From: Scytalidium lignicola
Lineage: Eukaryota > Ascomycota > Leotiomycetes
Assembly: GCA_002812745.2 (NCBI GenBank)
Contig: NCSJ02000478.1
Location: forward strand, 1-25,146
Reading direction: 5' to 3'
DNA length: 25,146 bases
The notes beneath the pieces were generated by a model. It was not told where the DNA came from and searched no databases. It was given only the letters and a program-made list of their open reading frames with translations. A program made the translations under genes and the position numbers. Shown in pieces: positions 1-9,551 of the stretch (the stretch's first letter is position 1; the number at the start of each line of letters is the position of its first letter).

Positions 1-348
1 CACATTTTACTGCGTCCTTTATACTACAAGATTGATATAACAGAATATGTTATTGCGTTTTAGCGTTTAAATATAGGACATAGCAGGATAGTCAGATTAC
101 TAATAAATTACTATAGGAGGTAATAGTCCGAGTATGTCCGACACCGGCGATTTTGAGTCGATTTAAGTAACTCACGATTCGATTTAAGTTAGCCCTTAAT
201 AAAACAGCTTAGGTCGTGGCATGTAAATTAAGGGTTGGCTGATAATCAAGAGAGTAATCGTCTCATACCGCTGATTACTCGTCAATAGGCTTCACGGGCT
301 GTTTGTTGCGCCTTCGATACTTCCGCAACTTCCGTAGTGCTTATGTTC

Positions 349-372
349 TATATATATATATATATATATATA
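349..372. repeat. (TA)12 microsatellite
   Basis: Twelve uninterrupted TA dinucleotides are seen directly. The repeat lies about 940 bases before the protease start codon and has no evident gene role. Confidence 0.9.
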
Positions 373-1141
373 AGCTTGATTTTGTTCTTATTTTTGTGTC
401 TCGACTGAATGAGAGAAACTTGAATGCATTGAGGACACCCTTAAGTGTGACGTCGCGTGCTTTTCTCAATTTTCAATGTTAAACATATTGTATTAAACTG
501 CAGTAAGAATTGTAAACACTGATTGTTCTCGGTTCAAAATTAAATCAAAGGTGGACGATGAGATCAGTTTCTGAAGTAGATTAAAACTCTTTTGTTATAG
601 CCAGCCACCTCGCTCCATATCCCTTCTGGCATCTCTTGGGCAAGAATTATAGACCGGACTGTTCTCGAGGCATAAACGGATTAAAATATCAGCTTATGTG
701 CTAATCATCAACTTCAAACAGAAAAGACAATCTCTAAACACCGAATGTCTGACTAGTATTAATCTCAGTAAGCTGACTTTTGCTGACTTTTGCACCCTGG
801 TTTACAAAGGATCCCCTGGTAGAAATGGTTAGCCCCCTGTATTATTTATTTGCAAATCATGATTTAATTGGCCTGTGTAACCTCGTTTCTGCAAATTTTT
901 GAGCTAAAATATCGAATGAACTACAGTATTACTGTACAGTAAAAATCGAGGAGTCGTACTGAAATCGGGGTTTTTTATGTATTTTTAGAATAAATAACAT
1001 GAGGCAGAGGGTAAGTAAGCTAGACAATCTGATAAGCCACTTACAACTGCTTCTGTATACTGTATTTAGAATGATTAATATTTCAATTGGTAGGGTCTTC
1101 TAAGGCCTCCTTTTTATATCCACCAACCAAGAAGTTCATTT

Positions 1142-1152
1142 TATATATAAAA
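1142..1152 (+). promoter_or_regulatory. TATA-like box of the protease gene
   Basis: A TATATATAAAA stretch lies 157 bases before the ATG at 1309 and is followed by a pyrimidine-rich segment, as is common in fungal promoters. Assignment rests on position and sequence only. Confidence 0.45.
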
Positions 1153-1308
1153 CCTCAAAGTATTCCCTCCTCTTCTTTGTAACTTACTTGTTTAGCACAA
1201 CACATTTCCTTTGTTATATCCTTCTACAGTAATACATTCTTTGAAGTTTTTGAATTTATACTCCTTCTATTCTTCTGGTAGGGAATGAACTCATAGTCAC
1301 GCTTCGAC

Positions 1309-4300
1309 ATGATGTGGCGTGTGTTAGGCGTGGTGACGGCCACGATACTCCTTCTGCCTGGAACACAGGCCGATCTCTCTTCATCAGCCCCGGGTGGTAG
1401 TGCAAGTACAGGCCTGGAGCCGTCGAGTATAGTCACTGCAAGTTCTTTTCAAACTCGATTTTCAAACTCTACACTGCATCTTTCCACATCTACCATCAGT
1501 TCCATCCTGAACGCTACCTTCTCAACAATACACAGGACCACCACTACAGTCGATCTATCAATATCCACTACGTCGACGACAGTTAACGGTGGATCCAATT
1601 CCCAGACAACGGCTAGCGGCGCGGCTAGTTCCTCTGTTCCAGCTGTTTCTGGTTCAACCGCTCCATCAGCATCGTTAGCCAACCCTGGGAGCACGGTGTC
1701 TGGAAGCGATAGCATTATTGTCACACCAGCATCTGCAGGATCTACTGTACTATTAAGTTCTGCTATTGGGACTGCCACAAATAACACACCAGCATCTGCA
1801 GCGTCAACCACGATGACATCGAGTTTTCCTGCAAGTACTACAGCAGCTGGCATATCAGAGCCTGGTGGATCCACCGGGATATCTAGCTCTGCCGACGGGA
1901 CTACGTCCCTGAATCCAAGCAGCACGTCTGCCGCGCAATCGTCCGAGACCGACAGTCTTCCAACATCTACACAATCAGGTTCTACTTCCAGCCTATTGTC
2001 TGGTATTCAAAGCAGTTCAACTGAATCGTCAGTGGTTGTCAGGAAGAATGGAGGCATAACAGTGTCTGGGGTATTGACAATCCCAAGTGCGAGCGTCCCA
2101 TCGACTGCTCCGACAACAGGTACAACTGCACTTGCCGTACTGCAGCCGATTGCTACCCAAGCATCTCAGAATCTAGATAATCTTGTAGCGGTTGCAGAAG
2201 CAGCTGCTTCTCAAGTCTCACATGCTCTGCCTGATGCTGATCTTGTGGCTGGTATCACAAATGCCGCTAAGGATGCCTTCAGCTCCCTCGACAGCGTCTT
2301 CTCTTGGCTGAATGATATAGACATATCTAGTCTGCCTACGGACGGGGCAAACATTGTCTCCAACACCGTCTCATCCATTGGGGGCTTCTTTCATTTGCTG
2401 TCAGATGCCGTCTCAGATCTTGCAGGAGCTGTGGCAGATCCAGCGACAAGCGCAAGTGCGGCTGCTATCTCCACATTCGCTGATACCATGATTAATGCCA
2501 AGGCTAGTTCTACTTTTCAGGACACTCTTGGGCCTCTACTGAGTTTTCTAGCTTCACAAGAATCAGATCCATCGCCATCAGAAAGCGGATCCAAACAAAC
2601 CGCATCCTCCACAGCTGCTTCCACTACTTCAGCTGAGACTTCCTCTATTTCTACTACTTCGACTACGACTTCCTCTGCCTCCCCAACAGCAACGGGCGAG
2701 GCGCAATATTTTGTCGTGGCGAAGAAAGGTGTTTCAGCAAGCACATTCCAAGAGTTTAGTGACACATTCCCAAGTGACCCGGACAACAAGTTGATCAATA
2801 GTCGCTTTGCAATCGCACGTGTGCTCAACCTGAACAGCACCCAGCTTGAGGAAGTCAAAGGCGACCCTCGCGTCGGTTTTGTTCAGGAAAACATAATTCC
2901 GGATGACCCAAATTTTGGTGTTGTGCGTCGAGGGTCATCAGTTCGAACTACAGCCCCGGGTGTCAAGTTGGAGAAGCCGACAAAAAGAGCACTCCCGAAT
3001 AAAAACTCTGTTGATACGAATGACTTAGCACCAGCAACAAACCTCGTATTCCGCAACCGTCGTCAGGGCAGTGAGAAACTAGGACACCTTAGGCTGCTGT
3101 CTGGGACATGGTTCGATAACTCCCAGCCTCCATACAATGGACAAGACTATTTGTTTGAGGCACAACCTGGAAAAGATATATGGATTTATGTGGCTGACAG
3201 CGCTATTCGTTCTACTCACGCGGTACGTATATTTCAATTATCTCATCACATATCCGATGCTAATGGCCTGATGATAGGAATTTGCAGATGTCAAGCAAGA
3301 AGAAATCGTCATCTCGAAACCCGATACGAAGCATGGCACTTCAGTGGCATCCTTCGCCGTTGGCAAAAACGTAGGAGTGGCATCATCGGCCAACCTCGTC
3401 AGCGTAGCCTTTGACATTCTGAAACTTGACGAAATGCTACTAGCCATGACTTCCATATTTGATGATGTCGTGCAGAAAGGCCGGCAAGGCAAGGCAGTCG
3501 TTAACATGTCCTGGGGCATCTTCATCTCTTCTGATTCCAGGGTAGAAGATATTGAGGACTTCTGGCTGGCCATTTGCTTGAGAGATCTCATTGAGATTGG
3601 TGTTGTCCCTGTCTGTGCACCTGGAAACAACGGTGAAGAGACAAACTCCCCCGAGGTGTTGGCCGCAGTGCCCGGAGCATATGCTGGAAAAATCGACGGC
3701 CTAATCGTGGTTGGCTCCGTTGATAGCAATGGAAAGCGAAGCCCCTTCACCCCCAAATGCGACGCATTAGACTCAACATCAACGTGTCTTACGGCTTGGG
3801 CGAATGGTCAAGGCGCATCCGGCGCCGTTGACACGTCGGATACAGCATATGATGCGGTTGATGGCACATCTTTCGCGTCACCTATTATTGCTGGGTTGAG
3901 TGCTTATTTGATGGGCAGTGTTAACCAACGTATTCGAGACCTCGTTTATAGCAATGGCACCAGTGGTATCGCATCACAGGTATCATTGATTATTCAAACA
4001 TGGAGCTGGTCTCGTAACCCGAATGGCGGAGTCGAGTTCCCTAATGTAGCATATAATGGCGCTATAGCTAATAGCTGCAATCTGCTCAAGTTTGCGAATG
4101 AGCCGTCCCAGCCATCCGAGACATCTGAGCCATCCAAGAGACACATTTTCAGTCCTAACATGGGCAGCGAATCAAGGAGCGGTTCCATTGTTCGGCGGGA
4201 TGTCTTTTCTGGTGATGATGTGGCTTTATCTCTGGTAGGTAGCTGCATTATCCAGCTTAATACTTATGCTAACATTTGGCGTAAAGGGACAAAGTTGCGC

Positions 4301-6033
4301 GATTGGGTCATCAAGCACAATCTCACCGTCCAGCTCTGTCACATTGACAGTCCAGAGCTCATTTTCAACTTCTGTAATCTCAGACCTCCCATCGGGCTCT
4401 TCAACGGCTATAGTATCTCCGATAAACACGGGTTCGATTACTACGGCCTCAGCCAACAATACGATGATTACGAGCCTTCGAACGACTTCATCACTGGTAA
4501 GTGAAATTTATTTCATATCTCCCACCTGATGGAAATTCTAGCAAATTAGTCTAACTTTAGGTAACAAGGCAACCTCTACTCAAAGTGTTTTCTCGACTGA
4601 GAGTGCTTCCTCATCTGAGACCACTCCCAACTCCGAAAGTGACACTTCCACTGCGGGTAGCACTTCAGTGACTCGGGGTGCCTCCTCAACTAGTAAGGTC
4701 ACTTCGACTCAGAAACCTACCCCGACACTCAACTGCCAGCAAAATATCCCTTCAGGCGGACCAGATCCAGCCTCCATCGAACAGGAGCTGGCCGGAAACT
4801 TCACAGTTAGTACTGTTTGCAAAGTGCAATTCCAGGCAAACCCTCTTGAAGATGCTGTTGGAATCAACAATATGGTTGTTTCAATAACGCGACCATCGGC
4901 AGATAAGCCGCTGCAGCACTGCCTTGATGCTATGCAGAGTATTCTGACAACCTGCATTCTGGGTAGCAGCGACTACGGTGGTGTTTTTGAACTGGACGGC
5001 GAGATCTACAATGTCTCGAACTCTGTATTCCCAAATGATCCGGGAAGTATCGAGGCACGACCTCCGCCTCCTCCTACTGTTACGCCCCTGCCCGGAGGCA
5101 CAAACTTACACGTTGCCTCTGGCGGAGGGTGTATTAGCATCTTCAACATTGCGCGCTGCGAAAATGATCCTCCCTACAGTAAGTTCATCTTGATAAACTA
5201 TATGTCCGTGAAAATATATAATGTGTATTGACTAACGTTGGACGGTTATCTAGATATCAATGAGCAAATTTCTCCTAACTCCAATGCCCTACTGCTCGCA
5301 AAATTCGACCCAAACAACCATGATATCGGCTCTGTTCAATCTGGCTGTGAATCCAATATTTTGTTCCCCGCCAACTACGGTGATATCTACTTCCAAGCCG
5401 ATGACAATTGTTTCCATGATAGCCAAGGTGAGTAGCAAAGTTGTTGGAAACTAGGAAGATCCTTTTGAATTGAACCATTCTAACGTTCAATGTCTAGGGA
5501 ACAAAATCGACACAGCCTGCTGTACGGATGATTCTATATCAGCTTTCAACCCATACTATGAAAGATCGGCAACTTGCGGACCGGCAGCTCTTCAGAAGCG
5601 CGATGACAATGGTGGATTAACTCCGTTTGAGCTTCTACCAACATATGTCCACCTGACCGACAGCGTCGTTGATGTAGAGCACCTCCTTCAGGCAATGGCT
5701 GTTGGTCTCTGCGCAGATGTTTCCAAGTGCACGGCTCCCACAAATTTTCCAGGCGGATCCTTCTCTACATCTACCGATAATGATCAGTGTACTATGGCTG
5801 TGGCGCTACCAAACGACTTGGTGGCGATTGTTACTATTAGTGACCTCAGTCTAGACACAGACACGTGTGTTAATAGCTTAGACGTTGTGATGGCACAATG
5901 TCTAATGCCACAGGCTGGTAACTCGACCATTCATGTTGGGTTCAAGGATGCTGTGTCTGCGTTGATCTCTGTCAAGTCCGATACTAATGACCTTCCAACC
6001 TTGACTCCACTTGAACAGGAAGCCCATCTATAA
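1309..6033 (+). CDS. Secreted subtilisin-family (S8) serine protease with Ser/Thr-rich N-terminus and Cys-rich C-terminal modules
   Basis: Six-exon model: 1309-3226, 3288-4234, 4287-4496, 4542-5178, 5254-5427, 5498-6033, giving about 1473 residues, much longer than a typical 380-550 aa fungal subtilase. A signal peptide (about residues 1-22) precedes a Ser/Thr-rich stretch probably O-glycosylated. An I9-like propeptide starts near residue 464 (AQYFVVAKKGVS). The catalytic triad is Asp630 (VADSAI), His655 (HGTSVAS) and Ser834 (GTSFASP), with oxyanion Asn753 (APGN), so the enzyme looks active, though Asp and His are unusually close. Dibasic, Kex2-like sites bracket the catalytic domain (RR near 3063, KR at 4136-4141, RR near 4195) and another lies at 5596-5601. 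The tail has a second Ser/Thr linker and two related cysteine modules (about 4730-5045 and 5650-5960). Four introns have CTAAC-type branch sites. The third is ambiguous: GTAAGT at 4497 to AG 4541, or GTGAAA at 4501 to AG 4560; both keep frame. Secretion and activity are inferred. Confidence 0.85.
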
Positions 6034-7430
6034 ATAGTATTGTTCTTAGAATTTAAACCAGTTTATGGAATAGTATCTTCAGAATTAATCTATATTCACA
6101 TTTTAACTAGATTTTTAACTGTACTCTTATATCTTAAATGATAACTTTTCTGTTTATTATTTAAACCTCAGTATTAATAATATTCTCGTTAATAGCAATT
6201 TTAATATTACTCGCATTACTTGCATAATTAACTGAGCATTTCCTTTTATTATTCTCATTTTAATATGTCTTATAGCCTTAAAAATGTTATATCTTTGTGA
6301 TGACATTGACATAATACTCGACTCAGCCTTTAAGATAAGCTTTACTAAGTAGTATTTCTGTGGAAATGGCTAATTGATTACTCTTGAATTATAAGAATAT
6401 ACTCAAAAAGCTTAACTCTTTTCGCGATTAGTGCTCCTTGATGTCTTACAAGATTATTATTATTTCAAGGAGTTATATTTATCAGTACACAAGCCAGACG
6501 AAGATATTAATATACTAGTACTCTTCAAAATCGCACAAAAGGAAGACTATTTAATAGAACTTAAAACAAAGAAATTAATAATGATGAAGAATATGAAGCT
6601 GATACTTTAAAGCAAGAGCAAAGCTACTTCACTTGTATTGGTCAGACATAACTCGTCAATGAACATGACAAGTATCGAAAGATATGCAATAGCGAGAAAG
6701 ATTACTATGGTTTTAAGATTGAGCCAAAACCATTTAATAGACCATAAATTGTGGAAGTGGATTAAGGAAATGATGCAAGACCTTAATTCTGTTAAAGACG
6801 ACAAAAATACTTCAGGACCTATTTGTAGTAAATAGATCGATCTCTTGGTGATGGAGGGAACAATCCGATATTTATTCAAAAGCAGGAGGATCCTTTTGCT
6901 AGAGAAAGGATTTAGACAAGCGTTAAATAGTATAAGTTGAGGGATTTTTGTGAGAACGCATTAACTGCTACCTTGAGTTGAAAGTCATGGTTCAATAGAA
7001 AATATCAACTTCAAAGGATGCCGTATCTCATCACTAATAATTCTGAAAGTCTACTAGTCAAATCTCGTCGCATACACAAAAGTCACAACAACTTTGCATT
7101 AGAATGTTTTTGCGAGTAATAATGGATAGCCCAAACATGTACTAAACTTGAATGACTCTAGTAATAAATGGTTGATGCACATTACTCGGCATCTGGTCCT
7201 TGGATAATAATGGTATTAGTGTAGGAAAATAGCTATGAAAGGATTCCACATATTTCGCACAAAATAAAGTTTGGAATACGCATTTTGAATCTCCAAATCA
7301 TATGACGAAGTATGGAAAATAACTCTCGTGTTGCATGATCAATGACCTGACCCATCTTGAACTCTTACCTCGTGTGAAAACTTTAAATTTCTGTTGCTGC
7401 CGATGTGCCTGAACAACGTGAGCTTGAGTA

Positions 7431-7437
7431 TTTAGCC
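7431..7437 (-). promoter_or_regulatory. GGCTAAA, XlnR/Xyr1-type site (distal)
   Basis: TTTAGCC on the plus strand, i.e. GGCTAAA on the minus strand, 359 bases before the reductase ATG. GGCTAA(A) is the known binding core of the fungal xylan/xylose activator XlnR/Xyr1. It sits in a 12-mer repeated at the proximal site. Function is inferred. Confidence 0.45.
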
Positions 7438-7590
7438 TAAATTCGCTGGCTTCAAGGAAATCTTGAAAAATCAGTGGAAATGGCATGTCAAGCACCAACT
7501 TCAGCCGGTGCATAAAATTTCATATTGTATAAAGGATATTCCAAAATCTTTCGTAAGGTGACTATAATGTAGGTAACTACACAGAGGGTA

Positions 7591-7597
7591 TTTAGCC
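7591..7597 (-). promoter_or_regulatory. GGCTAAA, XlnR/Xyr1-type site (proximal)
   Basis: Second TTTAGCC, 199 bases before the reductase ATG, within the same 12-mer context (GTATTTAGCCTA) as the distal copy. A CRE-like TGACGTC lies just downstream near 7614-7620. Function is inferred. Confidence 0.45.
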
Positions 7598-7711
7598 TAT
7601 GCCCAAACAATGATGACGTCGTTTGTCCGTTCATACACATGATTTATGAAAGCAGACCACAATTTGGAATCCGAATCTTGCGATATGGACCCGTATTTCC
7701 CGACATGAGAG

Positions 7712-7720
7712 TATATAAAT
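7712..7720 (+). promoter_or_regulatory. TATA box of the aldo-keto reductase gene
   Basis: TATATAAAT lies 78 bases before the ATG at 7790, a usual spacing, and is followed by a pyrimidine-rich leader. Confidence 0.55.
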
Positions 7721-7789
7721 ATTTTGTTGTCTCGCGTCTCATTAAGATGTTAAGCATAGCAACATATATTCCTCCTCAACAATCAGAAA

Positions 7790-8923
7790 ATGCCGGTTAC
7801 TTTGAAACTGAACAATGGCAAAGAAATGCCCATTATCGGGCATGGTCTTTGGAAGATTCCCAATCCAAAAACAGCCGATCATGTGTACAATGCAATCAAA
7901 GCTGGATATCGCCTCTTCGATGGAGCTTGTGGTAGGTGTCCGCGGTTTAGACAAACCCAAGGGTATGCAGATGCTGAGATATTTTGCAGACTACGGCAAT
8001 GAGGAAGAAGCAGGGCAGGGGGTTGCTCGTGCCATAAAAGAGGGAATAGTTAAACGGGAAGACCTCTTTATTGTCTCCAAGATCTGGAATACCTTCCATG
8101 AGAAAGACCAAGTCGAACCTGCTTGTCAGTTGCAATTGAAGCAGTGGGGTCTCGAGTACTTTGATCTCTACATTATGCATTTCCGTGAGTATTGATCTCT
8201 ATTCAAATAATAATAATGGTTATCTAATTGGGGAAATCAAGCCATTGCGCTCAGATATGTCAGCCCATCAGTCCGCTACCCACCAGGATGGTTCTACGAC
8301 GGCAAGACTCCTACCGATATCCAGACCAGCAACGCTACCATCCAAGAAACGTGGCAAGCTATGGAGGCCCTCGTTGACAAAGGCCTGACCCGCGCTCTTG
8401 GCTTAAGTAACTTTAACTGCCAGCTCATCCTCGATATTCTCCGATACGCAAGGATCCGCCCCGCCGTGCTTCAAATCGAGAACCATCCATACCTCGTCCA
8501 ATCCGACCTTGTAGAGTTTGCCCAGGCTGAAGGAATTGCCGTCATGGCATACAGCAGCTTCGGACCCGCGGGTTACGTCGAGATGAACCTGACGAATGCT
8601 GTCAAAACATCACCGCTGTACAAACATCCTGTCATCGTGGAAATTGCAGACAAGCATCACAAATCGCCCTTCCAGGTTTTGTTAAGATGGGGGACCCAAC
8701 GTGGAATTATAGTTATTCCCAAAAGCGATGACACGGTGATGATGGCGGAGAACTTAGCTGCGAACGACTTTGATCTGACGACAGAGGAGATCGAGCAGAT
8801 TAAGGGGTTGGATAAGAGGTTGAGGTTCAACGATCCTTATGCTGTAAGTTTCAGTTGTTTTGCTATAGAGGATCATGCTGACTTTATGCTAAGTATTTCG
8901 GTTGCTTACCGATATTTGCTTAA
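7790..8923 (+). CDS. Aldo-keto reductase, D-xylose reductase type (AKR2-like)
   Basis: Four exons, 7790-7931, 7990-8184, 8242-8843 and 8894-8923, encode 322 residues, the usual length for fungal xylose reductases. The protein is expected to be a cytosolic TIM-barrel NAD(P)H-dependent reductase turning aldoses such as xylose into alditols. All four catalytic residues are visible: Asp44 and Tyr49 (FDGACDYGNE, split by intron 1), Lys78 (VSKIWN) and His111 (YIMHF). The N-terminus ([16 protein letters not shown]) and the SSFGP and RWGTQRGI segments match the family. The last exon supplies only a 9-residue tail ending PIFA, as in related enzymes; its intron (8844-8893) has a TGCTGAC branch site. 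The coenzyme loop reads [10 protein letters not shown], with Asp275 and Met279 where NADPH-preferring enzymes usually have Asn and Arg. Two GGCTAAA sites upstream suggest pentose control. Enzyme class is firm; the substrate is inferred. Confidence 0.9.
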
Positions 8924-9551
8924 GGGAAGATATAGTTACCTTTGCTCAACTTTTGGTAAAGAGCAGAGATCCAGAGCTTCTGAAATGTTCAGTCATATAC
9001 GTAGATTTGATGATTAGATTTTCATTTTCTCTTCTGTCTTGCCTTGATAGGGATTGCTTGGGTAAATTTTCGTATACTATAAACTAATTGGAAGGGATGC
9101 TGATATTAAATATAAGTTATATTGATTTTTTATATAATGTATTGATAAAATTTTGATTTTTCTAAATCCAATTACCAGGTTTCGAGTGAATACTGTTACA
9201 TGAATTAAAGGAAGATTGTGTAAGCGAAAAGTCAACGATTACTTCTCTCAATGTTACCAGGGGGTTTCCTCTTGATCTCCTTCGTTTTTGTATATTGTTA
9301 AAATTATATTACTGTACTACATCGCAAACAGGCCTGAGTAATGATTGTCTTTGTCCTCACATGATTGGCTGCTTTGGAATGACTTACGATAAGCTATACG
9401 TCATCACGTGCGGTTATCGAATATCAGGAGACGGAAAATTCACCATCAAGCCACGCCATACCACGTTAAAATGCCATTGCTTATATATAGAGCTGCTAGA
9501 CTGCTTCAGGTTCCAAGCAATATACACACACTGCGCGTCAGTCATCGCAAA
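8924..9551. other. Intergenic region between reductase and Nudix/IF2B genes
   Basis: AT-rich 3' flank (about 9060-9180) followed by the promoter of the next gene. A CACGTG E-box lies near 9405, and a TATA box is annotated separately. No coding segment is supported; the short readings at 8902-9087 and 9295-9555 have no family features. Confidence 0.55.
9482..9489 (+). promoter_or_regulatory. TATA box of the Nudix/IF2B-like gene
   Basis: A TATATATA stretch lies about 65 bases before the ATG at 9552. Confidence 0.5.

Larger units (their letters stand above)
1..1308. other. AT-rich intergenic region upstream of the protease gene
   Basis: No convincing coding exon is seen on either strand. The stretch holds a TA microsatellite at 349-372, a short inverted repeat (GGACATA at 76-82, TATGTCC at 133-139), another 8-bp inverted repeat (GAGTAATC/GATTACTC at about 253-280), and a cluster of five TACTGTA/TACAGTA heptamers between 922 and 1231. 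The last 170 bases look like a promoter, with a TATA-like stretch and a CT-rich segment before the start codon. Confidence 0.6.
6034..7789. other. AT-rich spacer and promoter region of the aldo-keto reductase
   Basis: No ORF here has convincing coding character. Around 6540-6900 a plus-strand reading shows peptide-like stretches interrupted mainly by TAA, which could be a decayed transposon relic, but I cannot name it. A 7-bp inverted repeat (TCCTTGA/TCAAGGA) lies near 6434-6470. The last 360 bases hold two copies of GTATTTAGCCTA and a TATA box, and appear to be the promoter of the next gene. Confidence 0.5.

Noticed and set aside
76..139. GGACATA/TATGTCC inverted repeat as a transposon or ncRNA
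   Set aside because: Arms are only 7 bp, with no flanking duplication or further structure; chance is plausible.
525..545. tRNA B-box-like GGTTCAAAATT
   Set aside because: The match to GGTTCRANTCC is incomplete and no A box or cloverleaf surrounds it.
1449..1925. 158-codon open reading frame on the minus strand
   Set aside because: It lies antisense to the Ser/Thr-rich protease exon, where repetitive codons keep the opposite strand open; it has no independent features.
4561..4680. Separate small gene starting after the third protease intron
   Set aside because: The Ser/Thr-rich reading joins in frame to the preceding exon, and upstream and downstream parts share phase and composition, so one long gene is simpler.
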